Source: Staphylococcus caprae
GTDB lineage: Bacteria > Bacillota > Bacilli > Staphylococcales > Staphylococcaceae
Assembly (NCBI RefSeq): GCF_002902725.1
Contig: NZ_PPRT01000013.1
Span: 1-53,302, forward strand
Direction of reading: 5' to 3'
Length of the DNA stretch: 53,302 nt
The position numbers were made by a program, and so were the translations under genes. The notes under the pieces were generated by a model. That model searched no databases. It was not told the origin of the DNA and worked only from the letters and a program-made list of their open reading frames with translations. Shown here piece after piece: positions 29,939-40,610 of this stretch; the stretch's first letter is position 1; each line of letters opens with the position of its first letter.

Positions 29939-32900
29939 TGATTCCTACTAAACCGAATGATGTGATTTGGACTGACGCACAATGGCGTAGTATTTATGCG
30001 AAAGGTCAAGACGTGCTTGTTGCTGCTGCAGCAGGATCAGGTAAAACAGCTGTCTTAGTAGAACGTATTATTCAGCGTATCTTAAGAGATAAAATTGATG
30101 TTGACCGCTTATTAGTCGTAACATTTACAAATTTAAGTGCACGTGAGATGAAACATCGGGTTGACCAGCGTATTCAAGAAGCTTCAATAGAAGATCCGAA
30201 TAATGAACATTTAAAAAATCAACGCATTAAAATTCATCAAGCTCAAATCTCAACGTTACATAGTTTTTGTTTGAAATTAATTCAACAACATTATGACGTA
30301 TTAGATATTGATCCGAATTTCAGAACAAGTAATGAAGCTGAAAATGTGTTGTTACTCGATCAAACGATTGATGATGTTTTAGAACGCCATTATGATATTT
30401 TAGATCCAGATTTTATAGATTTAACCGAACAATTATCATCTGATAGAAATGATGATCAATTTAGAGACATTATTAAACGTATGTACTTCTTTAGTATTGC
30501 GAATCCTAATCCTTTCGAATGGTTGAATCAATTATCTCATCCTTATAGAGATGAAGAACAACAAGCTCAATTATTAAAATTATTAAATGATTTGGCTATG
30601 ATTTTCTTAAAAGCAGCTCATGAAGAAATACAAAAGAGTTTCGATTTATTCTCTATGTTAGAGGATGTGGAGAAACATTTAGAAGTCGTTGAAGATGAGC
30701 GTCGATTTGTTTCTAAAGTGATAGAAGGAGAAGTCATTCACACTGACACGCTTGTGTCTCATCAATTTGTAAGTCGTTTTCCTTCTATATCCAAGAAAAT
30801 TAAAGAAACAAATGAAGGTATGGAAGAGGCATTAAACGACGCTAAGAAACACTATGATCATTATAAAGAACTAGTCTCTGAAGTGAAAAATAACTACTTT
30901 TCAAGAAGCGCAGAAGATTTGAAGTTAGATATGCAAAAATTGGCACCGAGAGTAGCATATTTAGCTCAAATCGTTAAAGATGTGATTGAGGCGTTTAGCA
31001 AGCAAAAGCGTAGTCGCAATTTATTGGATTTCGCAGATTATGAACACTTTGCCTTACAAATTCTCACTAATGAGGATGGGACACCTTCTCACATTGCCGA
31101 AACGTATCGAGAACACTTTAAAGAAATACTTGTCGATGAGTATCAAGATACAAACCGTGTACAAGAAAAGATTTTGTCATGTATTAAAACGGGTGACGAA
31201 CATAACGGGAATCTGTTCATGGTAGGTGATGTAAAACAGTCGATTTATAAATTTAGACAGGCTGATCCCAGTCTCTTTATTGAAAAATACAATCGCTTTA
31301 CAAGTGATGGACAAGATTCAGGCATGGTTATTGACTTGTCGCAAAACTTCCGCTCTAGACAAGAGGTACTCTCTACAACAAATTATTTATTTAAACATAT
31401 GATGGATGAAAATGTAGGAGAAATCACCTATGATGATGCGGCTCAACTTTATTACGGTGCGCCATATGATCAAGCTGAGAATCCCGTACAACTTCGTGCA
31501 TTAATTGAAGCGGATAAGGAATCTAGTGATTTAACAGGAAGCGAACAAGAGGCGGACTACATTGTTGAACAAGTAAAAGATATCATCGAAAATAGACAAG
31601 TTTACGATATGAAAAATGGGACGTATAGAAATGCGACCTACAAAGATATAGTCATATTAGAGAGAAATACTGATAATGCTCGAAATCTTCAACAAGCGTT
31701 TAAAAACAGTGACATTCCCTTTCATGTTAAAAGTAAAAAGGGATACTTTGAACAAACTGAAGTTCGACTCGTATTATCTTTTTTACGAACTGTAGATAAT
31801 CCTTTGCAAGATATTTATCTTGTTGGTTTAATGCGTTCAGTGATTTATCAATTTACAGAAGATGAATTAGCTGAAATTCGAGTGATAAGTCCTAACGATA
31901 TCTATTTCTATCAATCAATAGAACACTATATTAATGATGACAACGCAAATGCTCAACTTGTTGATAAGTTAAAACGATTTATCAAAGATATAAAAAAATA
32001 TCAGATTTATAGTCAAAGTGAACCTGTTTACCAATTAATTGATAAATTTTATAACGACCACTTTGTTATTCAATATTTTAGTGGTCTCCTCGGTGGCAAG
32101 GGTAGAAGAGCTAATCTTTATGGACTTATTAATAAGGCTATAGAATTCGAAAATTCTAGCTTTAGAGGATTGTTCCAATTTATTCGATTTATTGATGAAT
32201 TGATTGACCGTGGAAGAGACTTCGGTGAGGAAAATATTGTTGGGCCGAACGATAATGTCGTTAGAATGATGACTATTCATAGTAGTAAAGGTTTGGAATT
32301 CCCATTCGTCATCTATTCTGGACTTTCTAAGAAATATAATGAAAGCGATCTGACTAAGCCAGTCATTTTAAATCAACAATATGGTTTAGGTATGGATTAT
32401 TTCGATACTGAAAAGGAAATGATCTATCCATCTCTATCCTCAGTAGCTTACAGAGCAATTAATAGTAAGGAACATATTTCTGAGGAAATGCGATTAATTT
32501 ACGTCGCATTAACACGTGCGAAAGAACAACTCATCTTGATAGGTAGGGTTAAAAAAGAAAAAGAATTAACCGATCTTGAACAATTGGCAATTTCTGGGAA
32601 TCATATTGCTGTAAATGAGCGTTTAACTGCTAAGAATTCATTTAAATTAATCTATAGTATTCTTGCAAAGCATCAAAGTGCGTCATTACCTCATGATCAG
32701 AAGTTTGAAAAGGATATTGAAACACTCAATTCTGAAATGAAGCCAAGGGTATCCATCGTTGTAGATCACTACGAAGATGTATCTACTGAAGAAGTTACCC
32801 CTGAAAATGAACGCCGAACAGTGAGTGATATGGATGACATCAATAGTGGCGATGATGACGTTAAAGCTAAAATTCATCAACAACTGACATATCAATATCC

Positions 32901-33594
32901 ATATCAAGAGGATACTTTGAAACCTTCAAAACAGTCTGTGTCTGAATTAAAACGTCAACTTGAAACAGAAGAAAGTGACACGAATTACGACAGAGTCAGA
33001 CAATATCGTATTGGTGTTGCCACATATGAGCGCCCTCGATTTTTAAGTCAAAATAAAAAGCGTAAAGCTAATGAAATCGGTACTTTAATGCATACAGTCA
33101 TGCAACATTTACCTTTTAAAGAAGGGCGTATGACTAGAGAAGAGCTAGACCAGTACGTGGATGAATTAATCGAACGTAATATTATTGAAGAAGATGCTAA
33201 AGCAGATATCAAATTTGATGAGATGATGAGTTTTATTGAAAGTGATCTGTATATGCAAATCGCACAAGCGGATAAAGTGTATACTGAATTACCATTTGTT
33301 GTGAATCAAGCGAAAGTAGATCAATTGCCTGAGTCGGAAGAAGACGTTTCAATTATTCAAGGTATGATTGATTTAATCTTCCAAAAGGATGGCGCATACT
33401 ATTTCGTTGATTATAAAACAGATGCATTCAATAGAAGAAAAGGTATGACCGATGATGAAATTGGTCAACAACTTAAAGAAAAATATCAAATTCAAATGAA
33501 GTATTATCGTAATACGTTAGAGACAATACTTAAACAACCAGTTAAAGGATATCTCTATTTCTTCAAATTTGGTATGTTAGAAATTGATAAATAA
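29938..33594 (+). CDS. addA: AddA (RexA) helicase-nuclease subunit
   Basis: This UvrD-type 3'-5' helicase with a C-terminal RecB-family nuclease has 1218 residues. Motifs in order are Walker [13 protein letters not shown] near residue 32, [11 protein letters not shown] (Ia), [10 protein letters not shown] (II, near 397), [11 protein letters not shown] (III), [10 protein letters not shown] (V, near 778) and [11 protein letters not shown] (VI). The nuclease shows GTLMH, GMIDLIF and VDYKTD with intact metal ligands. I choose the ATG at 29938 over the GTG just before it by similarity to the S. aureus start. Together AddAB resects ends until Chi and loads RecA for repair. Confidence 0.95.
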   Translation: MIPTKPNDVIWTDAQWRSIYAKGQDVLVAAAAGSGKTAVLVERIIQRILRDKIDVDRLLVVTFTNLSAREMKHRVDQRIQEASIEDPNNEHLKNQRIKIHQAQISTLHSFCLKLIQQHYDVLDIDPNFRTSNEAENVLLLDQTIDDVLERHYDILDPDFIDLTEQLSSDRNDDQFRDIIKRMYFFSIANPNPFEWLNQLSHPYRDEEQQAQLLKLLNDLAMIFLKAAHEEIQKSFDLFSMLEDVEKHLEVVEDERRFVSKVIEGEVIHTDTLVSHQFVSRFPSISKKIKETNEGMEEALNDAKKHYDHYKELVSEVKNNYFSRSAEDLKLDMQKLAPRVAYLAQIVKDVIEAFSKQKRSRNLLDFADYEHFALQILTNEDGTPSHIAETYREHFKEILVDEYQDTNRVQEKILSCIKTGDEHNGNLFMVGDVKQSIYKFRQADPSLFIEKYNRFTSDGQDSGMVIDLSQNFRSRQEVLSTTNYLFKHMMDENVGEITYDDAAQLYYGAPYDQAENPVQLRALIEADKESSDLTGSEQEADYIVEQVKDIIENRQVYDMKNGTYRNATYKDIVILERNTDNARNLQQAFKNSDIPFHVKSKKGYFEQTEVRLVLSFLRTVDNPLQDIYLVGLMRSVIYQFTEDELAEIRVISPNDIYFYQSIEHYINDDNANAQLVDKLKRFIKDIKKYQIYSQSEPVYQLIDKFYNDHFVIQYFSGLLGGKGRRANLYGLINKAIEFENSSFRGLFQFIRFIDELIDRGRDFGEENIVGPNDNVVRMMTIHSSKGLEFPFVIYSGLSKKYNESDLTKPVILNQQYGLGMDYFDTEKEMIYPSLSSVAYRAINSKEHISEEMRLIYVALTRAKEQLILIGRVKKEKELTDLEQLAISGNHIAVNERLTAKNSFKLIYSILAKHQSASLPHDQKFEKDIETLNSEMKPRVSIVVDHYEDVSTEEVTPENERRTVSDMDDINSGDDDVKAKIHQQLTYQYPYQEDTLKPSKQSVSELKRQLETEESDTNYDRVRQYRIGVATYERPRFLSQNKKRKANEIGTLMHTVMQHLPFKEGRMTREELDQYVDELIERNIIEEDAKADIKFDEMMSFIESDLYMQIAQADKVYTELPFVVNQAKVDQLPESEEDVSIIQGMIDLIFQKDGAYYFVDYKTDAFNRRKGMTDDEIGQQLKEKYQIQMKYYRNTLETILKQPVKGYLYFFKFGMLEIDK

Positions 33595-33628
33595 TCGAAC
33601 AAATAAAAGAATAAAAAGTTAAAAATTT

Positions 33629-33674
33629 GCCATGTTTCTCGTAAGCGTATCGCATTCGAGAACATGGCTTTTTT
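33629..33674 (+). terminator. Terminator of addBA
   Basis: GCCATGTT-T-CTCG pairs with CGAGAACATGGC around a loop, with one bulged T, followed by six T. Confidence 0.85.
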
Positions 33675-33794
33675 AACAACTAAGAGACATATGTTCTGTA
33701 AGAAATTTCTTAATTTTCTTACTTATATATTTGTTATTTGAACTCAGATATAGTTATAATATGAAATAAGATATAGATGAGGAGTTGATTATGA

Positions 33795-34703
33795 ATGAAA
33801 TTTCTATCATTCAAACACAATGACAGAACTTCATACGGTGTCAAAGTAAAACGTGAAGATGCTGTTTGGGATTTACCAATGGTCTTTGCAGAATTTGGTG
33901 AAGAAGATTTCCATCCTAAAACTTTATTACAAGGCTTACAACAAAACCAAACACTAGATTTTCAAGAACAAGTGCGTAAAGCAGTAGTGGCTGCTGAAGA
34001 TAGTGGAAGAGAAGAAGAATTTAAAATTTCATTTAACGATGTAGAGTTTTTACCACCTGTCACTCCACCTAATAACGTCATCGCATTTGGACGTAATTAC
34101 CAAGATCATGCAAGCGAGTTAAATCATGAAGTTGAACGTTTATATGTATTCACTAAAGCTGCATCATCTTTAACAGGTGATGAATCAACAATTCCTAATC
34201 ACAAAGACATTACTGACCAATTAGATTATGAAGGCGAATTAGGTATCGTCATCGGTAAATCAGGTGAGAAGATCCCTAAAGCTTTAGCCTTAGATTATAT
34301 TTACGGTTATACAATTATTAATGATATTACTGACCGTACAGCACAAAATGCTCACGACCAAGCTTTCTTATCTAAAAGTTTAACTGGTGCTTGTCCAATG
34401 GGTCCATATATCGTAACAAAAGATGAGCTTCCTACTCCTGAGAATGTAAACATCGTTACTAAAGTCAACAACGAAATTCGTCAAGATGGTAGTACGGGAG
34501 AAATGATTCTTAAAATTGATGAATTAATCGAAGAAATTTCTAAATATGTTGCATTACATCCAGGCGATATTATTGCTACTGGTACACCTGCAGGCGTGGG
34601 TGCAGGTATGGAACCACCACAATTCTTACAACCTGGCGATGAAGTTAAAGTAACGATTGATAATATTGGTACGTTAACAACTTATATTTCTGAAGATAAA
34701 TAA
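33795..34703 (+). CDS. Fumarylacetoacetate hydrolase-family protein
   Basis: This 302-residue cytosolic protein has the C-terminal FAH fold. [11 protein letters not shown] starts near residue 99, the metal-binding [14 protein letters not shown] near 143, and [17 protein letters not shown] near 256. Relatives cleave or decarboxylate beta-dicarbonyl acids or act as acylpyruvases or oxaloacetate decarboxylases; which applies cannot be decided here. The ribosome-binding site GAGGAG is ten bases from this ATG but six from an out-of-frame ATG at 33791 that opens a ten-residue frame. The longer frame is clearly the gene. It is monocistronic, with a terminator on each side. Confidence 0.85.
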   Translation: MKFLSFKHNDRTSYGVKVKREDAVWDLPMVFAEFGEEDFHPKTLLQGLQQNQTLDFQEQVRKAVVAAEDSGREEEFKISFNDVEFLPPVTPPNNVIAFGRNYQDHASELNHEVERLYVFTKAASSLTGDESTIPNHKDITDQLDYEGELGIVIGKSGEKIPKALALDYIYGYTIINDITDRTAQNAHDQAFLSKSLTGACPMGPYIVTKDELPTPENVNIVTKVNNEIRQDGSTGEMILKIDELIEEISKYVALHPGDIIATGTPAGVGAGMEPPQFLQPGDEVKVTIDNIGTLTTYISEDK

Positions 34704-34780
34704 TAAATGCTTTTCATTTATGTCTCTGTACTCTAATGAGTTTTAGACATGAATTTTTTAGAAACTACTTTATTATTTAA

Positions 34781-34831
34781 AGTGCATCCTAAAAGTTGGA
34801 GTAAAATTGAACTTTTTAGGGTGCGCTTTTT
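34781..34831 (+). terminator. Terminator of the FAH-family gene
   Basis: GTGCATCCTAAAAGTT pairs with AACTTTTTAGGGTGCGC with G-U pairs and one extra T, then five T. Confidence 0.82.
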
Positions 34832-34965
34832 CTTGGAATAATATTATAAATTTAAAATGATGATTATTTTAATGAAGTTGTGAAATAAAAATAAGAGTGA
34901 TGCTATCATTAACATTTCCTAAATATGTTATGATAGTTGAGAAAAATATATATGGGGGGACACAT

Positions 34966-35367
34966 ATGTTACATGTCCATATTTTAAGTTGGGTTTTAGC
35001 AATTATTTTGTTTATCGCGACTTATTTAAACTTTTCAAAAGTTCAAGGTGCAACACCTTACTTTAAACCATTACATATGGCATTGCGTTTATTCATGCTA
35101 CTCACATTGATTTCCGGTTTCTGGGAATTAATAAAAGAGTTTGTTGCTGCTGCACACGGTGGCGGCGGTAACCACATGTTATTAACATTCAAAATGTTAT
35201 GTGGTTTAGCGGTGATCGCTTTTATGGAAGTATCTATTGCGAAAAGAAAGAAAAAAGAAGAAGGGCATAAATTCTTTTGGATTACAATCGCATTAATTGT
35301 TATAACTATTGTCATTGGTATTATTTTACCATGGGGTCCTATAACTAAAATGCTTGGTTTAGGATAG
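34966..35367 (+). CDS. yisL: YisL/UPF0344 small membrane protein
   Basis: This 133-residue protein has four hydrophobic segments and the UPF0344 (DUF1516) sequence: [20 protein letters not shown] at the start, [19 protein letters not shown], and ILPWGP near the end. Function is unknown. Histidines (His3, His5, His38) and a Gly/His-rich loop, [10 protein letters not shown] near residues 65-74, are visible and may bind a metal or heme, which is speculative. The start is the ATG at 34966, five bases after GGGGGA; the in-frame ATGs from 34897 have no ribosome-binding site. Confidence 0.8.
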   Translation: MLHVHILSWVLAIILFIATYLNFSKVQGATPYFKPLHMALRLFMLLTLISGFWELIKEFVAAAHGGGGNHMLLTFKMLCGLAVIAFMEVSIAKRKKKEEGHKFFWITIALIVITIVIGIILPWGPITKMLGLG

Positions 35368-35384
35368 AATTGAATATAAATAAT

Positions 35385-35426
35385 AAGCTGCGTACGTTAC
35401 CACAACGGTACATACGCAGCTTTTTA
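35385..35426. terminator. Bidirectional terminator between yisL and cdr
   Basis: AAGCTGCGTA with GTTACC pairs with GGTAC and TACGCAGCTT around a short loop, with T runs on both strands. Confidence 0.85.
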
Positions 35427-35429
35427 ATT

Positions 35430-36746
35430 TTATCTTGCTTTGTAACCTATCATATTGATTAAATCTTTTGGATGACTGTAAGGAGGGGCATAAGCGACTT
35501 CAAATTCTGTTAATTCATCAACAGTCATTTGATTCATCATTGCCATTGACATAATATCTATTCTTTTGTCTACGCCTTCTTGACCGATTGCCGCAGCACG
35601 TAAAAGTTTACGAGAATCCTTTTCAAAGTAGACTCTTAAATGAAGGGGAGTATTTCTTGGGTAATAACCTGCATGTGCGCCTTGTTTCACTTCGACCATT
35701 TCATAATTGAAATAGTCAAGTTCATTAGGTTTTACGCCAACACTCGCAAGTGTATAATCAAAGAATTTAACAATATTTGAACCTAGATAGCCTTTAAATG
35801 AAATAGAAGCATCTCCAGCTAATTGTTCGGCAATAATACTTGCACCACGGTGTGCGCCCCATGCAAGCGGAACTTGTGCTTGCAAATCAACGTGACGATA
35901 AAACGATGTAATGACATCTCCTAAGGCATAAATATTAGGAATATTAGTTTGAAATTTGTCGTTCACTGGTACAAAACCATGTTCATCTAATTGAACATTT
36001 GAAGATTGAATAAACTTAGAGTTTGGATGTGTTCCAACACCTTCAATAATGAGGTCGTAATTTTCAACTTTACCAGAGGTGAAAGTGACTTGATGTTGAT
36101 CAATTTTACTAATTTCTTCATTGAATCTATAAGAGATATTTCTTTTTTCTAATTCATCAATAATAGGTTGATTCATATCTTGATCCATTAGTTTGTTAAT
36201 ATGATTTGAGCGATGGATCAAAGTCACGTTCAAGCCACGTTCATGTAAATTTTCTAATACTTCTAAAGAAATGTAACCTGCACCTACGACGAGTGCATGC
36301 TTTGCATCCGTTTCACTTATAAATTGATCAATAGCTTCAGTATCTTCAAAGTTTCTTAGAGTGAATGCAATATCACTTTCAAACCCTAAAGAATTAGCGT
36401 CAGCACCAGGGCTTAATATAAGTGTGTCATATGATTCTTCAAAAGTTTCTCCAGATTGTCGATTGCATACAGTCACAGTTTGTTTATCATCATTAATTTC
36501 TATAACTTCATGATATGTTTTGACTTTAATTTGCTTTTTCTGATAAAAAGTTTCAGGTGTATAAGCCAATACGTTATCTCGTTCGTTAACGATTTCGCCG
36601 ATATAATAAGGTAAAGCACAATTTGCAAAGCTCATGTCTCTGTCCTTTTCAAAAATAACTATCTCGCTTTCTTTATCTAAACGGCGAATTTGACTTGCGC
36701 AAGTAGCGCCACCTGCAACCGCACCGACGATAACAATTTTATTCAC
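35430..36746 (-). CDS. cdr: Coenzyme A disulfide reductase
   Basis: This 438-residue flavoenzyme reduces CoA disulfide with NADPH. It keeps the CoA thiol pool reduced in staphylococci, which lack glutathione. FAD binds at [11 protein letters not shown] (residues 7-17). Cys43 in [10 protein letters not shown] is the single active-site cysteine that forms the mixed disulfide with Co[16 protein letters not shown] near residue 152 binds the nicotinamide cofactor, and IYALGDV near 269 closes the FAD site. The start is GTG, nine bases after GGAGT. It is followed on the same strand by no further gene, only a shared terminator. Confidence 0.94.
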   Translation of the reverse strand: MNKIVIVGAVAGGATCASQIRRLDKESEIVIFEKDRDMSFANCALPYYIGEIVNERDNVLAYTPETFYQKKQIKVKTYHEVIEINDDKQTVTVCNRQSGETFEESYDTLILSPGADANSLGFESDIAFTLRNFEDTEAIDQFISETDAKHALVVGAGYISLEVLENLHERGLNVTLIHRSNHINKLMDQDMNQPIIDELEKRNISYRFNEEISKIDQHQVTFTSGKVENYDLIIEGVGTHPNSKFIQSSNVQLDEHGFVPVNDKFQTNIPNIYALGDVITSFYRHVDLQAQVPLAWGAHRGASIIAEQLAGDASISFKGYLGSNIVKFFDYTLASVGVKPNELDYFNYEMVEVKQGAHAGYYPRNTPLHLRVYFEKDSRKLLRAAAIGQEGVDKRIDIMSMAMMNQMTVDELTEFEVAYAPPYSHPKDLINMIGYKAR

Positions 36747-36818
36747 GATGTTAACTCCTTTATTTGTTTATAGGAAGGAGACTTCTAAGCACGTCTTCCC
36801 ATTTACGATTTGTATATA

Positions 36819-37640
36819 TTAGTAATAACGTAGATTTAAATCAAAGAAATCATTTAAGTAGCGACCAATGCCATCGTTATTATTACTGTATGTTGTATGA
36901 TTTGCTACATCTTTTAAGTCTTGCAATCCATTGTCCATGGCAATACCGTATGTAGCATATTTAATCATTTCTATATCATTATCTTCGTCGCCAAATGCAA
37001 TAATTCGATCGTCTGCGATATTGAGATATTGTTTTGCATATTCAATGCCTCGTGCTTTATTAATACCACGTTTAACGATTTCTATTACTGGAAAAGGTGC
37101 GCCCCAACGACGATGTTCAATATTTTCAGCATAAAAATGAGTGAGCATATCTTTAATTTCTGGAATATTATCTTCATCTGCTTCAACGAGTAAAGAAGTT
37201 GGAGATTCATTCAATTGCTCTAATAGATTACCTGTTTGTATTTTAGGATTCCCCATTGAAAAGCCTTCAAATAGACGGGGATCATGATTATTAATAAAGA
37301 CATAATCTTTTACTTCAGCAATGATGTTAGTTACATGTGATTGTTGAAGAGCAGTAATGATATTCTTAGATATTTCAACATCTAAAACTTCATGAATTGT
37401 TTCAAAATCTTGAGCTTTTGGATGATGTACATAAGCGCCGTTAAAATTAACAACGGGTGTGTTCATGTTTAATTCATGATAGTAGATTTGACTTGCTCTA
37501 TAAGGTCGACCAGTAGCAATCATAATGTAATGGCCGCGTTGTTGTAATTCAGTTAAAACTTGTTTTGTATAAGATGAGATTTCTTTGTTGTCGTTTAATA
37601 ATGTTCCATCTAAGTCTAGACAAATTAAATATGGTTGCAT
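36819..37640 (-). CDS. Cof-type HAD-IIB phosphatase
   Basis: This haloacid dehalogenase-superfamily hydrolase probably removes phosphate from sugar phosphates or flavin/pyridoxal phosphates. The nucleophile motif DLDGTLL has Asp9 and Asp11. Motif II is IATGRPYR near residue 42. FGDEDNDIEMIKYA near 220 is the Mg2+-binding motif IV, after a IIB cap domain. The ATG at 37640 follows AGGAG by six bases and gives 273 residues; a longer frame to 37682 has no ribosome-binding site. The substrate is unassigned. It lies upstream of cdr on the same strand, about 70 bases away. Confidence 0.85.
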   Translation of the reverse strand: MQPYLICLDLDGTLLNDNKEISSYTKQVLTELQQRGHYIMIATGRPYRASQIYYHELNMNTPVVNFNGAYVHHPKAQDFETIHEVLDVEISKNIITALQQSHVTNIIAEVKDYVFINNHDPRLFEGFSMGNPKIQTGNLLEQLNESPTSLLVEADEDNIPEIKDMLTHFYAENIEHRRWGAPFPVIEIVKRGINKARGIEYAKQYLNIADDRIIAFGDEDNDIEMIKYATYGIAMDNGLQDLKDVANHTTYSNNNDGIGRYLNDFFDLNLRYY

Positions 37641-37751
37641 AAATGACTCCTTGTGTTTCGTATTATCATGTATCAGTATCATAGCATTTTATTGGCGTTT
37701 TGTCGGATATTTGATATATTAGTATAAAGATAATTTAGAGAGGTGATACTC

Positions 37752-38060
37752 ATGGAGGAAGCTTTAAAAGATAGCATCCTAGGAGCTCTTGAAATGGTTA
37801 TTGACCCTGAATTAGGCATTGATATTGTCAATTTAGGTTTAGTATATAAAGTTGATGTAGACGATGAAGGTCTATGCACAGTTGAAATGACATTGACTTC
37901 TATGGGATGTCCTTTAGGACCACAAATTATAGAACAAATTAAAGGTGTTTTAGCAGAAATTCCTGAGATTTCTGATACAGAAGTTAACATTGTTTGGAAC
38001 CCACCATGGAATAAAGATATGATGTCTCGTTATGCGAAGATCGCTCTAGGTGTTGGATAA
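37752..38060 (+). CDS. sufT: SufT, iron-sulfur cluster maturation factor (DUF59)
   Basis: This 102-residue MIP18/DUF59 protein contains VIDPELGIDIVNLGLVYKVD at residues 17-36, LTSMGCPLGPQI with the conserved cysteine near 57, and the C-terminal WNPPWNKDMMS. In S. aureus the homologue SufT assists transfer of Fe-S clusters to apoproteins under high demand. GAGAGGTGA lies upstream of the ATG at 37752; an earlier GTG at 37743 is inside that ribosome-binding site. It is divergent from the HAD gene and has its own hairpin terminator. Confidence 0.9.
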   Translation: MEEALKDSILGALEMVIDPELGIDIVNLGLVYKVDVDDEGLCTVEMTLTSMGCPLGPQIIEQIKGVLAEIPEISDTEVNIVWNPPWNKDMMSRYAKIALGVG

Positions 38061-38074
38061 ATTTGTGTTTTTAA

Positions 38075-38124
38075 GGAATAGTTACACATTTTCTTTGTGA
38101 AAATGATAGTAGCTATTCTTTTTT
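38075..38124 (+). terminator. Terminator of sufT
   Basis: GGAATAGTTAC pairs with GTAGCTATTC, and an inner CATTTTC pairs with GAAAATG, followed by six T. Confidence 0.85.
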
Positions 38125-38531
38125 GTGTGGAAAATGATAAAAAATATTTATGAAGTGATTATTTAACCTGAAATGGAGTTAAGAAATTTTTAATAAAATC
38201 AAACTGCTATTTAAATTGAATTAATGTTACAAATATATTACAATGTTTAACACTTACTACTTTTCGGGGAAAATTAATTCTCACATTAAAATAAATAACT
38301 TTATACTTTATTAATAGTATAATTAATAATATTGTGAAGAATTCGACATAAGTTGATAATGAGACACCAAGAATGGAACATAAGGTAATTAGTCAATTTA
38401 CGGGAAAAATTGAATAAAATGTTTTATTCGAAGAGTGTGATTGAGAAGTTTGTCACTTCAATGAATCATTGTTAGAATCTCAATTTATTTATTTTTAGAA
38501 ATTTATTATTAATAGGGAATGACTATAAAAA
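38125..38531. other. Long AT-rich upstream region of the OatA-like gene
   Basis: No gene is visible on either strand. Three signals stand out. TGTTAC-N5-TATTAC at 38225-38241 differs at one position from the WalR pattern TGTWAH-N5-TGTWAH. An 18-bp palindrome at 38412-38429 has arms GAATAAAA and TTTTATTC. A promoter lies at 38450-38478. Confidence 0.5.
38450..38478 (+). promoter_or_regulatory. Promoter of the OatA-like gene
   Basis: TTGTCA and TAGAAT are separated by 17 bases, with transcription expected near 38485. The 18-bp palindrome ends 20 bases upstream of the -35 element. Confidence 0.65.
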
Positions 38532-40355
38532 ATGGAAAAAGAATTAAAGAAAGGTCATCAACGCGGTAAAAAAATGCGTTATATGCCTGGACTTGATGGT
38601 TTGCGCGCAATTGCGGTTCTTGGAATTATTATCTATCACTTAAATAAGAAATGGCTCACTGGCGGTTTCTTAGGAGTAGATACTTTCTTTGTTATCTCAG
38701 GTTTTTTGATAACAAGTCTATTATTAAAAGAATATGAAGAAACAGGAATTATTAACCTTAAAAGTTTCTGGATTAGACGTATAAAAAGACTTTTACCTGC
38801 GGTGTTAGCCTTATTGATTGTGGTTGGTTTTGCAACACTTGTTCTTGAACCTGATAATATCGTTAGGGTCAAGCATGACATTATTGCCGCAATTTTTTAT
38901 GTATCTAACTGGTGGTATATAGCTAAAGATGTTAATTACTTTGAACAATTTTCATTTATGCCATTAAAACATCTATGGTCTTTAGCTATTGAAGAACAAT
39001 TTTATCTGTTCTTCCCAGCAATATTAATTTTATTATTGATGACAATGAAGAAGTATAAAAATGTAGCGCTTGTATTTTGGATTATTTCTTTAATCTCACT
39101 ATTATTAATGGTTGTAATTTCTCAACCACATATGAATCATTCACGTGTATATTTTGGTACTGATACAAGACTACAAACATTACTGTTAGGAGTACTTCTT
39201 GCATTTATGTGGCCACCATTTAAACTTAAGGCAAATCCACCTAGGGCACTAAAAGCAACTATTGATACTGCCGGAATAGTCGGTTTGTTATTTTTAGTTG
39301 TTTTATTCTTTACAGTTAAAGATGAAAGTGACTGGATTTACAATGGCGGGTTCTATCTCATCTCAGCTATGTCATTACTTATCATAGCGAGTGTCGTTCA
39401 TCCTGCTACATTGGTATCTAAAGCCTTAGGTAATCCATTGTTTGTCTATATTGGTAAACGGTCATATAGTCTGTACTTGTGGCATTTTCCTATAATTAGT
39501 TTCATTCATAGTCATTATATAGACGGGCAAATTCCAGTTTATGTTTATTTCTTAGATATCATATTAACTGTTATGTTTGCCGAATTATCTTATCGATACG
39601 TAGAGACACCTTTCAGAAAGCAAGGACTTAAAGCGTTTGCTATTAAGAAGAGATTTAAACCTCAATTTATAAGAACTGTGGTAACAATTATATTAGCATT
39701 ACCACTTATTCTGATACTTGCAGGTGCATTTGATAAATTAGGTAAAGATAAAATTTCTGATAAAGCACAATCATTTAATACAAATGAAAATGACAAATAT
39801 CTCATCCATATGTTGCCTATTGATGACATTACGCTTACGAATGATGGAAAAACAAAAGAAGGTAAGAATGAGGATGAAGTGTATTCTGATATTAAACCAT
39901 TACTAATCGGGGACTCGGTCATGGTCGATATTGGTGAACAGTTTAAATCTAGAGTTCCGAAGGCAAATATTGATGGTAAAGTGGGGCGAAACTTGTATCA
40001 AGCACTTCCATTAGTAGATAGCAATTATAAGAATTATAGTAAATCTTCTGACCAAGTTGTTTTAGAATTAGGTACTAATGGGGATTTCTCAAAAGAGCAA
40101 TTAGATGATCTAATTGATAAATTTGGAAAAGCTCAAGTCTACCTTGTTAATACGAGAGTGCCAAGATCATATGAAGGCCATGTGAATCAGTTAATGGCAA
40201 ATGCTGCTAAAAGTCATAAGAATGTAAAACTTGTTGATTGGTACAAACGTTCAGAAGGGCATACAGAGTACTTTGCTCCAGATGGTATACATCTTGAAAA
40301 TAGCGGTGTCGAAGCTCTAACAGATGAAATATTGAAAAATATGAAAAAGAAATAG
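38532..40355 (+). CDS. OatA-like acyltransferase with SGNH domain
   Basis: This 607-residue membrane protein has the OatA two-part design. The N-terminal acyltransferase-3 domain has about ten or eleven membrane segments, starting YMPGLDGLRAIAVLGIIIYH with His36 as the expected acyl-transfer residue. An extracellular SGNH domain follows, with LIGDSVM (Ser462) and PDGIHLE (Asp584, His587) forming the triad. Such proteins O-acetylate wall polymers; OatA proper acts on muramic acid and gives lysozyme resistance. Staphylococci carry more than one member, and this position near clpB corresponds to a paralogue of the S. aureus oatA locus, so the acceptor is uncertain. It is monocistronic. Confidence 0.85.
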   Translation: MEKELKKGHQRGKKMRYMPGLDGLRAIAVLGIIIYHLNKKWLTGGFLGVDTFFVISGFLITSLLLKEYEETGIINLKSFWIRRIKRLLPAVLALLIVVGFATLVLEPDNIVRVKHDIIAAIFYVSNWWYIAKDVNYFEQFSFMPLKHLWSLAIEEQFYLFFPAILILLLMTMKKYKNVALVFWIISLISLLLMVVISQPHMNHSRVYFGTDTRLQTLLLGVLLAFMWPPFKLKANPPRALKATIDTAGIVGLLFLVVLFFTVKDESDWIYNGGFYLISAMSLLIIASVVHPATLVSKALGNPLFVYIGKRSYSLYLWHFPIISFIHSHYIDGQIPVYVYFLDIILTVMFAELSYRYVETPFRKQGLKAFAIKKRFKPQFIRTVVTIILALPLILILAGAFDKLGKDKISDKAQSFNTNENDKYLIHMLPIDDITLTNDGKTKEGKNEDEVYSDIKPLLIGDSVMVDIGEQFKSRVPKANIDGKVGRNLYQALPLVDSNYKNYSKSSDQVVLELGTNGDFSKEQLDDLIDKFGKAQVYLVNTRVPRSYEGHVNQLMANAAKSHKNVKLVDWYKRSEGHTEYFAPDGIHLENSGVEALTDEILKNMKKK

Positions 40356-40363
40356 GTTTAATG

Positions 40364-40411
40364 AGAAACTAGTTTGACGTTAATCAGCTAACGTTGGGCT
40401 AGTTTCTTTTT
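40364..40411 (+). terminator. Terminator of the OatA-like gene
   Basis: AGAAACTAGTTTGACGTTA pairs with TAACGTTGGGCTAGTTTCT through four G-U pairs, followed by five T. Confidence 0.85.
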
Positions 40412-40501
40412 ATGTAATTAAAGGTATAAAGAAACTAGATATTGTAGAATTTATTTTCAAAAATTAATAGGGAAAAAAGGTCAAAAAATAAGTGTAAATT
40501 G

Positions 40502-40530
40502 TTGAATATTGATGAAAGAGGGTCTATAAT
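40502..40530 (+). promoter_or_regulatory. clpB promoter
   Basis: TTGAAT and TATAAT are separated by 17 bases, with transcription expected near 40537, adjoining the CtsR box. An isolated GGTCAAA half-site also occurs upstream at 40479-40485. Confidence 0.8.
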
Positions 40531-40538
40531 ATAATTAA

Positions 40539-40561
40539 GGTCAAAGAAAGTCAAAGTCAAA
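40539..40561 (+). promoter_or_regulatory. CtsR operator with an extra half-site
   Basis: GGTCAAA, a three-base GAA spacer and AGTCAAA exactly fit the CtsR consensus RGTCAAANANRGTCAAA at 40539-40555. A third AGTCAAA follows directly (40555-40561). The box sits at the transcription start, so CtsR should repress clpB until heat or protein damage relieves it. Confidence 0.88.
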
Positions 40562-40610
40562 AAACATTTGCCTGTGACCTATTTACTCTAAATAAATAGA
40601 GGTGAAAAAA

